From NCBI GenBank assembly GCA_017453205.1, contig JAFTKO010000029.1, positions 1 through 64,000 of the forward strand: a stretch of DNA of 64,000 bases, in the 5' to 3' direction. This DNA comes from Clostridia bacterium (GTDB lineage: Bacteria; Bacillota; Clostridia; Oscillospirales; CAG-272). Of the stretch, positions 1 through 8,675 are shown piece after piece (within the stretch, counting starts at the first letter, position 1; each line of letters starts with the position of its first letter). The notes under the pieces were generated by a model. That model did not search any database and was not told the DNA's origin. It saw only the letters and a program-made list of their open reading frames with translations. The position numbers and the translations under genes were made by a program.

Positions 1-13
1 AAATTTTTTCAGA

Positions 14-59
14 GCAAAAAGAAAAAAAGAAACCGCACAGACGGTTAAATCTGTACGGT
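14..59 (-). terminator. Rho-independent terminator at the window edge
   Basis: Read on the minus strand, a 10-bp stem (arms at 50-59 and 32-41, one G-U pair) with an 8-nt loop is followed by a T-rich run (the A-rich stretch 14-31 on the plus strand). It would end minus-strand transcription from the degenerate region at 267-743, or in the other direction close a gene left of the window. Confidence 0.6.
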
Positions 60-100
60 AAAATATCCTATATAGAAACGGCCTCCCGCCGAAGCAGGAG

Positions 101-283
101 GTCGATACTTTTATTTAAATTATAAGTTGAATAATATTTTTGTTTAAATTATAGCTTGAATAATACGTTTATTTAAATTATAAGTTGAATTTTTCGGGGT
201 AGGAATTTAAATCATAACTTGAATAATGGGCTTGGAATGCCTGTATGGGCTATATTTTTGTTTAAATCATAACTTGAATTTAC
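101..283. repeat. Repeat block A: five copies of a 19-22 bp AT-rich unit
   Basis: Five copies of a unit close to TTTAAATYATAASTTGAAT, often ending in AAT, start at 114, 143, 172, 206 and 261. Each holds the palindrome ATTTAAAT or a close variant. The whole block recurs in shortened form at 744-892: 101-139 matches 744-782 and 202-283 matches 811-892. Spacers between units are irregular (about 7-33 bp), so this is not a CRISPR array. Function unknown. Confidence 0.85.
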
Positions 284-743
284 AGTTACCGCCTGTCAAG
301 AGGTTTTGCAAAATTTCTTGACTTTTTTCTATTTCTTCCTGTTTTTGGGTGGTTTTGGCTTATTCTGCTTGCTCCTGTGCCTGTTTGATACGGCTGTCAA
401 GTGTTTGCACCTCTTTCTTGGGCAAACGCAAGATATCAAGTTTTGTAAGCCCTGTGTGTGGTACGGGTGTACCATCGGGGACATATTGGTACCGTGGTGC
501 GTAACAGTGGGGGTCATACCTTTTGGTGAACGGGATAAGACCAAACAGTGTAGTCATGTTATCCTCGGTGTCCTGTTCCCCTATGGTCTTTATTTCCTCA
601 CTGACGGAGATATTACGAACTTTGACGGTATAGAACAGACCGAACCATTTGCGGAAGCCTCGCACAGCGGAGTAAAGGCGCTTACAAAATTTACCCGTCC
701 ATTTTGTATAGTTGGGGGTATTAAAACTTTGGTCGCGCACAAA
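267..743 (-). pseudogene. Truncated, stop-interrupted coding remnant of unknown function
   Basis: From a GTG at 740 the minus strand codes 126 residues to a TAA at 362-360. In the same frame after that TAA, 30 further coding-like residues follow (rich in K, Q and E, helical) to a TGA at 269-267 inside repeat block A. The frame also stays open upstream through repeat block B to about 855, but with no ATG, GTG or TTG beyond 740. I see no clear ribosome binding site. The protein has an aromatic/basic N-terminal part and a probable coiled-coil C-terminus. I do not recognise the family. The remnant lies exactly between two copies of the repeat block. It may be a decayed mobile or accessory gene. 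The overlapping plus-strand frame (306-761) looks like its antisense shadow. Confidence 0.45.
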
Positions 744-892
744 GTCGATACTTTTATTTAATTTATAACCTGAATAATATTTTAATTTAAATCTTAAGTT
801 GAATGAGTTGGAATTTAAATCATAACTTGAATAATGGGCTTGAAGTGTCTGTATAGTCTATATTTTTATTTAAATCATAAGTTAAATTTACA
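744..892. repeat. Repeat block B: degenerate, shortened copy of block A
   Basis: Four copies of the same AT-rich unit start at 757, 786, 814 and 869. The left end (GTCGATACTTTTATTT) and the right end (AATTTACA) match block A closely, while an inner part of block A is missing. The flanks outside the shared ends differ, so the pair behaves as long direct repeats around the remnant at 284-743. Confidence 0.8.
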
Positions 893-983
893 CGAATATA
901 TAAAACATGTCATTATTAACAAATGTTTACATTTAAAAATTGTTTTTTTTGAAAAAAGTATTCCTTTTTTGTTTAGAATGTGT

Positions 984-989
984 TATAAT
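984..989 (+). promoter_or_regulatory. Probable -10 box for the 1029 gene
   Basis: A perfect TATAAT lies 40 bp before the ATG. The sequence 17-19 bp upstream is T-rich but matches TTGACA poorly, so the -35 is weak. Sequence 893-983 holds nothing else recognisable. Confidence 0.5.
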
Positions 990-1028
990 AAAGATACCAA
1001 AGATTTTTACATAAAATGGAGGCTAAAA

Positions 1029-1454
1029 ATGGCTATTAAAATGCGTATTCTTTATGCTTCGAGCAAAAAGAAAATCAGCAACATTGCAAATGCGATAAAG
1101 TCGCAGTATGAACTGGCGTTCAATTCGGTAGATGTAATTCCGCCCGCATATTCCTGTGACAAGGAAAGAATCGTTATTTTAGCGGTTTCCGCAAAGGGTG
1201 ACATCAGTGACTCTTTGCGTCTGTTCTGCCGGGAGTTGACTAAAGCTCGCGCACAAAATGTTGCTTTGATGATCGACGGTGATGAAAAGGCTGCCAACAA
1301 ATTGAAAGAAACTCTTACAGAAGCAGGAACCAATGTCATTGATGAGGTTCTTTATGTGAAAGGTGGGCTTCCCATTATCGGCGGTTCTGTCAAGCCCGAA
1401 GAAAAGACCGAGATTTTTGCTTGGGTTGACCGTGTGATCGCAAACCTAAAATAA
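1029..1454 (+). CDS. Small flavodoxin-like protein of unknown function (141 aa)
   Basis: I chose the ATG at 1029 because GGAGG sits 6 bases upstream. A longer in-frame reading from 834 would run through repeat block B. The protein starts with a beta strand and a Ser/Lys-rich loop (MRILYASSKKK, residues 5-15) where flavodoxins bind FMN phosphate. A hydrophobic strand near residue 53 (RIVILAVSAKGD) and another near residue 79 (NVALMIDGDE) alternate with helices. The length, about 140 residues, suits a single flavodoxin domain. FMN binding is inference, since the usual T-x-T-G-N-T loop is not there. It stands alone, with its own promoter and terminator. Confidence 0.7.
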   Translation: MAIKMRILYASSKKKISNIANAIKSQYELAFNSVDVIPPAYSCDKERIVILAVSAKGDISDSLRLFCRELTKARAQNVALMIDGDEKAANKLKETLTEAGTNVIDEVLYVKGGLPIIGGSVKPEEKTEIFAWVDRVIANLK

Positions 1455-1486
1455 TTTCATCTACTCCCCTCTATTTTGGGAATAAT

Positions 1487-1528
1487 AAAAATCCTTGAAC
1501 ATGCGTTATCTTTGTTCAAGGATTTTTA
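1487..1528 (+). terminator. Bidirectional Rho-independent terminator
   Basis: A perfect 14-bp inverted repeat (1487-1500 and 1514-1527) carries A5 and T5 at its ends. It closes the 141-aa gene and could also stop minus-strand transcription. The stretch 1529-1629 holds no gene that I can see. Confidence 0.85.
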
Positions 1529-1629
1529 TTATAAAACGATATCGGTCTTTTATTATCATTGGGATTTGGGTATATGGGTGATTTCACCATTATGGATATA
1601 TACATCTTTTTATTAGAAATATCAGAAAT

Positions 1630-1680
1630 AACTCCGTCCCCAACGAGAAACCAATGGATCCACGTTGGGAAGACGGAATT
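1630..1680 (-). terminator. Strong hairpin downstream of polC
   Basis: Arms at 1630-1645 and 1663-1680 (ACTCCGTC plus CCCAACG against their complements, with a 2-nt bulge) form a GC-rich stem 25-75 bp beyond the polC stop. The following minus-strand sequence is only moderately T-rich, so it may act as a terminator or 3'-end stabiliser for the long cluster. Confidence 0.55.
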
Positions 1681-1704
1681 AATATCAACATATCGTAAAA
1701 AAAT

Positions 1705-4700
1705 TCAAAATCTCATTGTCAACTGGTCTGTCTCATTGACATTGTCCAATACACCGTTGACGCGTAGCATATCAATTACCGATTTGCTCAATTTGGCGCG
1801 AATTTGTAGGTCCTCAACCGAGAAGAAAGGTTCCTGTTCGCGTGCCTCAATGATGTTTTTTGCCGCGTTTTCGCCAAGTCCCGGTAAGGAAGAAAATGGC
1901 ATGCGGATCGCTCCGTCCTCGGGCTGGAACACATAGGAGTGCGATTTTTGCAGATCGACAGGCAAGAAGCGGATCTTACGAGCCATTGCTTCATTGATAA
2001 GCTGGAGCACGGTAATGCTTGCCTGTTCCTTTGGAGAAGCCTCCTTACCGCGCTTTTGAATATCACGCATGGTAGCAACCACGGTTCCCTTTCCTCCTCG
2101 CACAATCGTTGCGTCAAATCCGTTGGGCGCTACCGTAAACATGGTACAATAAAACGCGACGGGCTGATGTACCTTATACCATGCCAAGCGGATCGCTGAC
2201 ATGACATATGCTGCGGCGTGTGCCTTGGGGAACAAATATTTGATCTTTTTACAGGAAAGAATGTACCATTCGGGAACGCCGTGCTCACGCATGGCAGCCT
2301 CCCACTCGGGGGTAAGTCCCTTTCCCTTTCGCACAGCTTCCATGATTTTAAATGCCATCGCGTTTTCCAAACCGTAACGGATCATATCCAACATGATACC
2401 GTCTCGGGTACCGATGACGCGGGAAATATCGCAGATTCCCTCTTTGATCAGATCTTGTGCGTTTCCAAGCCACACGTTGGTTCCGTGCGTCAGACCGGAA
2501 ATCTGAAGCAAGTCGGCAAAGTTTTTGGGTTTTGCGTCCAAAAGCACCTGTTGGATAAAGGGTGTGCCAAGCTCGGGAAGTCCGTAAGTACCGATGGTAC
2601 AGCCCTCGATATCATCGGGCTTGATCCCCAGCGGCGCAGTTGATTCAAACAGTTCATATACGGAACGGTCGTTCATCGCCACGTCGAGAACCGAGGTGTT
2701 GGTAAAGGTCTCCAGCCATTTGTATTTGGTTGGCATATCGTGACCAAGCTCATCAAGCTTCAAAATGGTATCATGCAAATAAGAGAACGCAAAGTGTGTG
2801 GTGACAATATCCGAGTTTGGATCGTCCGCGGGATGCTGAACGGGGGTAAAATCGTAGACCTCTTTATTTTGGGGAACAACGATAATACCGCCGGGATGCT
2901 GTCCCGTGGTTTTTTTGACACCGACGCAATTCATGACCAAACGGTTCATTTCGGCACGCGGCAGACTAAAGCCCTTTTGCTCTACGTATTTTGCAACATA
3001 ACCGTAGGCGGTCTTATCGGCAAGCGTGCCCAACGTACCGGCACGGAACACATGTCCCTCGCCAAACAATTCCTCGGTATATTTATGTACTCTGCCCTGC
3101 ACATCGCCCGAGAAGTTCAGGTCAATATCGGGAGATTTGTCGCCATAAAATCCGAGGAAGGTCTCAAACATAATATCATGACCGTCGGCTTTGTATTTGG
3201 TGCCGCATTTGGGACACATTTTATCGGGGAGATCAAAGCCCGATCCTACCGAACCGTCGGTAAAAAACTCATTGTGCTTGCACGTGGGATTTGGGCAGTA
3301 ATAGTGTGGTGGTAACGGGTTCACTTCGGAAATCCCCGCCATGGTAGCAACAAAGGAAGAACCGACTGAGCCACGCGAGCCGACAAGATAGCCCTGCTCC
3401 TCGCTGTAATGAACCAAACGCTGAGCGATCAAATACAATACGGCAAAACCGTTTTTGATAATGGAGGTCAGCTCTTTGTCAAGACGTGCCGAGACCAACT
3501 CGGGTAACGGATCACCGTACATGCTTTTTGCACGCGCCCAACACATATCCTGCAACTCCTGCTCGGCACCTTCCATTTCGGGGGTGAATGAGCCCTCGGG
3601 AATCGGACGGATTTTTTCGATTTGATCTGCGATCAAATTGGTATTGGTGACAACCACCTCATAGGCCTTTTCCTCTCCGAGATACGAAAACTCCTCCAGC
3701 ATTTCCTCGGTGGTACGGAAATAAAGTCCGATATCTCGGTCAAAGTCCTTGAATTTCATCCCCGCTTGTAAAATCTTACGGTAGAGCTCGTCCTCTTTGT
3801 TAAGGAAATGTGCGTCGCAAGTGGCACAAACCGGTTTATTGTAGCGCTCCCCAAGCTCCACCACGCGGCGGTTGAGATCACGCAAGCCTTCTTCGTCCGC
3901 AATCATGCCGTCGGTGATCAAAAAACGGTTGTTGCAGATAGGTTGGATCTCGAGATAATCGTAAAAATTGACGATCTCCTCAATCTCGGCTTCGGGGCGG
4001 TTTTCGAGAATTGCACGGATCAGCTCTCCCGCCTCGCACGCAGAGCCTACGATCAATCCCTCACGGTGTTTTTCCAATACCGTTTTGGGGATTCGTGGAT
4101 TGCGTTTAAAATAGTCAAGATAGCTGTATGAGATCAGCTTGTACAGGTTTTTTAGTCCCGTAAGATTTTTGACCAATAAGATCTGATGGTAGGTGTTCAG
4201 CTTTAACGGATCGGCTTTTTCGGTCATTTCACGTTCCAGCGCGGGAAAATCCTGCAGATCCATTTTCTGCATCAGATCGATCATATAAATATAGATTTTT
4301 GCCAGCATTTCGGCGTCATCACACGCACGGTGGTGATTAAAATCACCCAAATTATACGCGTTTGCAATGCTGTCAAGCGTGTGCTTTTTCAGCTCGGGAT
4401 TGATGTGTCTGGAAAGCGCCAGCGTGTCGAGATAAGGATTTTCAAACGGCAATCCCGCAAGCTTGGCAAAATGGCGGATAAAACCGATGTCAAAGTTTGC
4501 GTTGTGTGCGATCAAAAGCGGCTTGTACTTACGGTTCTCGTCATTGTTCCCGATAAAATCAAAAAACATCTTTAGCGCATCGGCATACTTGGGCGCACCC
4601 GCCACCATTTCATCGGTAATTCCTGTGATCTTGGTATTTTCCTCGGGGATCGGTCCCTCGGGATCGACGAAAGTATTGAAACGGTCAAGCACTTCCCCGT

Positions 4701-6159
4701 TGCGGATCCTTACGGCACCGATCTCGGTGATCATACAATTTTGCACCGAAAGACCGGTGGTCTCAATATCAAATACGACGCATTCTGCATTGAAATCGGG
4801 ATCGCATTTCCCCGATATTGCACTTGCGGTATTGTTGACAAAATATGCCTCCATACCGTAAATCACTCTAAAGTCGCTGTCCTTATCGGTGTTCTTTTCC
4901 AGTGCCAGCATCGCCTCGGGAAACGCCTGTACATTTCCGTGGTCGGTAATGGCAATGGCGGGATGTCCCCATTTCAATGCTGTTTTTACGGCAACATCCG
5001 GTGGGATCAACGCGTCCATGGAGGACATATTGGTGTGCAGATGAAGCTCCACACGTTTCTTTTCCGCTTTGTCCTTGCGGGAAATGCGGGAAATTTTTGC
5101 AATGTCGGTAAAAATAAAGGTGAAGTCGGGGTCGACCTTTCCCTTTCTCGTAATGTGCTTGGCGTAGCCGCGCATGGCAACCACACTGCCGTTTTTGATT
5201 AGACCGCAAAGCTCGTCGGCATCCTCGGGCTCCATGCCAAATGTGCGGTGCTCAATCGATGCATTTCCGTCAAAAATATCAAAGCTGATATCAAACTTAT
5301 CTCCAGAACGGCTTTCCTCACGTAAAAAGTTGAAGATCTCACCAAAAATAACGATATTACGCTGTGGTTTATCAATAGAAGCAATGGTCACAGGCGTGAG
5401 CGAAAACGGCTCCCCATAAACATATTCCGGGGATGAGATATCAAACAGAATATTTCCGATCTTACATATACCGTCCTCCATTTCGGGAACTGCAACGCCC
5501 TCGTAGATCGACGCCGCGCGAGGTAACATTTCCTTTTCGTCCTCGATCGGCGCGGCATCCTCGCGGAACTGTGCCTGTTGCATTCTGTGATACTCGGCCT
5601 CGGCTTTTGCCGCATCCTTACTCAATTGTTGGAGTTGTGCCGCAACCGGACTTTGGTATTCCCGGGGATCAAAATCCTCCATGCGGTGAATATTGACCTT
5701 GATTGAAACTCCAAATTCCTCTTTGACGATTTCTTCCATCAGTTGCGGCGTTTTTGCATCATAGATCAAATTAACACCGCTGTCCGAAAACGGGATTTCC
5801 ACATTCAGCACACTGCCCGAAAAACGGTAGTTACAGTGGTTAAAAAATCCGTTTGCGACAATACCGCGACGGTTTGTTTCAATCAGAAGGTCGGGGATAA
5901 AATCCTGTGTGAACTGTTCGGAAGGATAGTGCGGACAAATGCGCACCATATTTAACCGGTAGGCTTGGCGGATATCCTCCTCCAGCTTGTAAAGTGTTCT
6001 TTTTTGAATGATATGCGGAAAAGCCGCAGAGACTTCGATCAATCTCTGAGGCTTGTCTGCGCGTAATTTGATGGTTTCGGGATCGGCGGAACGCAGAATA
6101 TCCGCAAACTCCGCCGACGGCTCATACCGATTAAAAATCTCAAGTAAAGTTTTGCTCAT
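1705..6159 (-). CDS. polC: DNA polymerase III alpha subunit, Gram-positive type PolC
   Basis: Replicative polymerase with built-in proofreading. Of its 1484 residues, the OB-fold lies at about 235-350 and a PHP domain has HLHTNMSSMDA at 373-383 and ITDHG at 404-408. A DnaQ-type 3'-5' exonuclease is inserted in the PHP domain (DIETTG at 464-469, HNANFD at 552-557, ACDDAE at 612-617). The polymerase palm has GSRGSVGSS at 927-935 and the catalytic PDIDLNF at 1010-1016. The Cys pairs at 955/960 and 982/985 form the zinc element typical of PolC. Length is slightly above the B. subtilis protein. The ATG overlaps the ispG stop (ATGA), so the two are translationally coupled. It is the last gene of the cluster, the usual Firmicute place. 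Confidence 0.98.
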   Translation of the reverse strand: MSKTLLEIFNRYEPSAEFADILRSADPETIKLRADKPQRLIEVSAAFPHIIQKRTLYKLEEDIRQAYRLNMVRICPHYPSEQFTQDFIPDLLIETNRRGIVANGFFNHCNYRFSGSVLNVEIPFSDSGVNLIYDAKTPQLMEEIVKEEFGVSIKVNIHRMEDFDPREYQSPVAAQLQQLSKDAAKAEAEYHRMQQAQFREDAAPIEDEKEMLPRAASIYEGVAVPEMEDGICKIGNILFDISSPEYVYGEPFSLTPVTIASIDKPQRNIVIFGEIFNFLREESRSGDKFDISFDIFDGNASIEHRTFGMEPEDADELCGLIKNGSVVAMRGYAKHITRKGKVDPDFTFIFTDIAKISRISRKDKAEKKRVELHLHTNMSSMDALIPPDVAVKTALKWGHPAIAITDHGNVQAFPEAMLALEKNTDKDSDFRVIYGMEAYFVNNTASAISGKCDPDFNAECVVFDIETTGLSVQNCMITEIGAVRIRNGEVLDRFNTFVDPEGPIPEENTKITGITDEMVAGAPKYADALKMFFDFIGNNDENRKYKPLLIAHNANFDIGFIRHFAKLAGLPFENPYLDTLALSRHINPELKKHTLDSIANAYNLGDFNHHRACDDAEMLAKIYIYMIDLMQKMDLQDFPALEREMTEKADPLKLNTYHQILLVKNLTGLKNLYKLISYSYLDYFKRNPRIPKTVLEKHREGLIVGSACEAGELIRAILENRPEAEIEEIVNFYDYLEIQPICNNRFLITDGMIADEEGLRDLNRRVVELGERYNKPVCATCDAHFLNKEDELYRKILQAGMKFKDFDRDIGLYFRTTEEMLEEFSYLGEEKAYEVVVTNTNLIADQIEKIRPIPEGSFTPEMEGAEQELQDMCWARAKSMYGDPLPELVSARLDKELTSIIKNGFAVLYLIAQRLVHYSEEQGYLVGSRGSVGSSFVATMAGISEVNPLPPHYYCPNPTCKHNEFFTDGSVGSGFDLPDKMCPKCGTKYKADGHDIMFETFLGFYGDKSPDIDLNFSGDVQGRVHKYTEELFGEGHVFRAGTLGTLADKTAYGYVAKYVEQKGFSLPRAEMNRLVMNCVGVKKTTGQHPGGIIVVPQNKEVYDFTPVQHPADDPNSDIVTTHFAFSYLHDTILKLDELGHDMPTKYKWLETFTNTSVLDVAMNDRSVYELFESTAPLGIKPDDIEGCTIGTYGLPELGTPFIQQVLLDAKPKNFADLLQISGLTHGTNVWLGNAQDLIKEGICDISRVIGTRDGIMLDMIRYGLENAMAFKIMEAVRKGKGLTPEWEAAMREHGVPEWYILSCKKIKYLFPKAHAAAYVMSAIRLAWYKVHQPVAFYCTMFTVAPNGFDATIVRGGKGTVVATMRDIQKRGKEASPKEQASITVLQLINEAMARKIRFLPVDLQKSHSYVFQPEDGAIRMPFSSLPGLGENAAKNIIEAREQEPFFSVEDLQIRAKLSKSVIDMLRVNGVLDNVNETDQLTMRF

Positions 6160-7250
6160 TTGTTCATACCGTCTTTCAAAAGACGAATTTCATTCAAGAG
6201 TCGTTCAATCACAGCGCCCTCGGGAATCTTTTCAACGATTTCGCCATGGCGGAACAGCACAGCTTCACCGATACCGCCGGCAATGCCGACATCGGCTTCT
6301 CTTGCCTCTCCGGGACCGTTGACAACACAGCCCATCAGTGCAACCTTTACGGGAACATCCTCAAGTCCCGCCTCTTTGACTGCCGTTTCAAAGCGTTTGA
6401 CCAAGGGGATCAAATTGATTTTTGTTCTTGCACAGGTGGGACAACTGACGATATCCATACCGCACTGCCCTTCGATCCCAACCGCGCGCAAGATCTGTTT
6501 TGCCGCACCGACCTCCATAACGGGATCGTCGGTGAGAGACACACGTAAGGTGTCTCCAATGCCGTCGCAAAGCATGGCTCCGATACCGATCGCACTTTTT
6601 ACCATACCTCGGTCACCGCCGCCCGCCTCGGTCACACCGAGATGAATCGGATACGGGCAAGACTCTGCCAACAGACGGTTAGCGCGGATCATATCGGGAA
6701 CTGTCGAGGCTTTGATTGAGATCACCGTGTGATCAAAATCGAATTTTTCAAGCAAAGAAGCGTGATAAAGTGCGCTTTCGCAAAGTGCCTCGGGCGTGGG
6801 CGCACCGTGCTTGGCGAGGATGTGTTTTTCCAAAGAACCGCTGTTGACACCGATGCGGATCGGAATATTACGGCTCTTGCAAGCATCACAAACGGCTTTT
6901 ACACGAGAGTCATCCCCAATGTTGCCGGGATTGATGCGAATTTTATCAAACCCAAGCTCGGCACAGCGCAATGCGATCTTATAATCAAAATGAATATCCG
7001 CCACGATCGGGATGGAGATACCCGCTTCTTTGATCTTTAAAATCGTTTCGGTGGCTTGGAGCGTGGGAACCGAAATACGAACAATGTCGCACCCCTCAGC
7101 CTCCATCGCACGGATCTGCGCTACGGTCGCTTCGGCGTTGAGGGTATCGGTGTTGGTCATCGACTGAATTGCAATGGGATTGTTGCCGCCAATGGCACGG
7201 TTTCCGATTTTTACTTCTTTACTTTTTCGTCTGATATTGTTATACTTCAT
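6156..7250 (-). CDS. ispG: 4-hydroxy-3-methylbut-2-enyl diphosphate synthase (flavodoxin)
   Basis: Sixth enzyme of the MEP isoprenoid pathway: reductively opens MEcPP to HMBPP with a 4Fe-4S cluster. The TIM-barrel N-terminal part has NPIAIQSMTNTDT at 24-36 and DIHFDY at 85-90. Cluster ligands are visible as C270, C273 (CPTC), C308 (GCVVNGPGE) and E315. The length of 364 is normal for the two-domain bacterial form. It overlaps rseP upstream (4 bp) and polC downstream (4 bp). With dxr in the same cluster, two MEP steps are co-transcribed with uppS, which uses the product. Confidence 0.98.
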   Translation of the reverse strand: MKYNNIRRKSKEVKIGNRAIGGNNPIAIQSMTNTDTLNAEATVAQIRAMEAEGCDIVRISVPTLQATETILKIKEAGISIPIVADIHFDYKIALRCAELGFDKIRINPGNIGDDSRVKAVCDACKSRNIPIRIGVNSGSLEKHILAKHGAPTPEALCESALYHASLLEKFDFDHTVISIKASTVPDMIRANRLLAESCPYPIHLGVTEAGGGDRGMVKSAIGIGAMLCDGIGDTLRVSLTDDPVMEVGAAKQILRAVGIEGQCGMDIVSCPTCARTKINLIPLVKRFETAVKEAGLEDVPVKVALMGCVVNGPGEAREADVGIAGGIGEAVLFRHGEIVEKIPEGAVIERLLNEIRLLKDGMNK

Positions 7251-8644
7251 AATGCAATAATATCCTTAATCGCTATAATTACCGCAAGGGTGAGCAGAAT
7301 GACAAGCCCGATAAAATTGATGATCCCCTCCACCTCTTTTTTTACAGGCTTGCGGCGAATGATCTCCACCGCATACAGCAAAAGGTGACCGCCGTCCAGG
7401 GCGGGAAAAGGCAGAAGATTCATGATACCAAGGTTGATGGAAATGATCGACATCAAGGCAAAAATATTCAATATTCCCGTTTTTGCAACATCGGATATTG
7501 TTTTTGTAATTCCCACAGGACCGGACACAGCATCCATACCGTAACGTCCCGAGAATAGCCCGATCAAAGAGTCATATACCATTTTTACCATGGAAACCGA
7601 GCGTACCCATGTGTGCTTGAGGATGGTTCCGATACTAAAGTCATCCTCCAGTTCAATGCCGAAATCGATTTCACCGATCGTCGTGCCGCTTTCCACAAGA
7701 TTGGGGAAAATCACATTTTCGAGAACCAGCTTTTCGCCGTTTCTCAAAACCGTCAGATCTACCGCTTGGTAGCCTTGGTTCATGATCTCGTAAGAAAGAT
7801 CATAATAAGTGTGAACCCTGGTTTTGTTGACCTTGAGAATGGTATCGTTTACCTGTAATCCCGATTGCTCACTGCGTGAACAAACAAAATTGTTTTCCAA
7901 GGTTGCAGTGCCCAAAGAGATCGCATTCAACGGTTGCTTGTAGTATGCGGTTCCCTCTTCATTCAAACGCAGAACAACCACATCCCAAATACCGTCCGCA
8001 TCACCCGAAATAGCCTCCTTCATTTGCGCAAAGGAGTTGATTACTTCCCCGTTGACCGTGTAAACATAATCGCCTTTTTCAAATCCATACTGCGATTCTT
8101 CCGCTGAATAAACAACGTAGAAAGAAGTGACCTTGGTGGTTCCGAGATTATTTTGTCCGGCACCGATGACGATCACAAACATCAAAAGAAATCCGAGAAT
8201 CACATTCATCAAGGGACCAGCCAAAGAGATCAAAATACGTTTCCAAACGCTTTGGTTGCAATAGGCGTGCTCGGCTTCTTCCTCGCTCAAAAACCGAGCT
8301 TGCTCGTTTTTCGATACATCCGAGGTGCTTCCGTCGTCACTGTTGAGAAAAAATGTTTGTTCATCATCCTCATCCGCGTCGGAGTCACCTTCCGATGAAC
8401 CTTGTACTGCCTCCATTCCGTTCTCACCAAGCATACTGACAAAGCCGCCGATGGGCAGGAGGCGCAACGAATAAACCGTTCCCGATTTTTTTGATTTTTT
8501 TGATAAGATCTTGGGTCCCATGCCGATGGCAAACTCAAGAATTTTTACACCGCACCAGCGTGCGACAAGAAAATGTCCAAGCTCGTGAATAAAAATCAGT
8601 ATACCGAAAATAAAAAGTGCCAAAAGGATATAAAGAAAATTCAA
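7247..8644 (-). CDS. rseP: Site-2 intramembrane metalloprotease, RseP/RasP family
   Basis: Membrane zinc protease that cuts transmembrane substrates such as anti-sigma factors. I chose the TTG at 8644 (465 aa) because GGGGG lies 10 bases upstream. The frame also allows a TTG at 8665. Counting from 8644, HELGH is at 20-24 in the first membrane segment, two PDZ-like halves lie at about 175-315, and NLLPFPALDGG is at 409-419 in the third catalytic segment, with four membrane helices in all. An acidic, Ser/Asp/Glu-rich insertion at about 79-126 follows the first helix and is unusual in length. The 3' end overlaps ispG. dxr lies 31 bp upstream. Confidence 0.95.
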   Translation of the reverse strand: MNFLYILLALFIFGILIFIHELGHFLVARWCGVKILEFAIGMGPKILSKKSKKSGTVYSLRLLPIGGFVSMLGENGMEAVQGSSEGDSDADEDDEQTFFLNSDDGSTSDVSKNEQARFLSEEEAEHAYCNQSVWKRILISLAGPLMNVILGFLLMFVIVIGAGQNNLGTTKVTSFYVVYSAEESQYGFEKGDYVYTVNGEVINSFAQMKEAISGDADGIWDVVVLRLNEEGTAYYKQPLNAISLGTATLENNFVCSRSEQSGLQVNDTILKVNKTRVHTYYDLSYEIMNQGYQAVDLTVLRNGEKLVLENVIFPNLVESGTTIGEIDFGIELEDDFSIGTILKHTWVRSVSMVKMVYDSLIGLFSGRYGMDAVSGPVGITKTISDVAKTGILNIFALMSIISINLGIMNLLPFPALDGGHLLLYAVEIIRRKPVKKEVEGIINFIGLVILLTLAVIIAIKDIIAL

Positions 8645-8675
8645 AACTTCCGTTCCCCCGTTCAAACGGCGACAC

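Noticed and set aside
306..761. Plus-strand 151-residue frame
   Set aside because: It is the antisense of the minus-strand remnant, starts without a ribosome binding site, and shows an odd, Phe/Cys-rich composition.
101..892. AT-rich repeat units as a CRISPR array
   Set aside because: Unit spacing is irregular, units are degenerate, spacers are not of constant length, and no cas genes are near.
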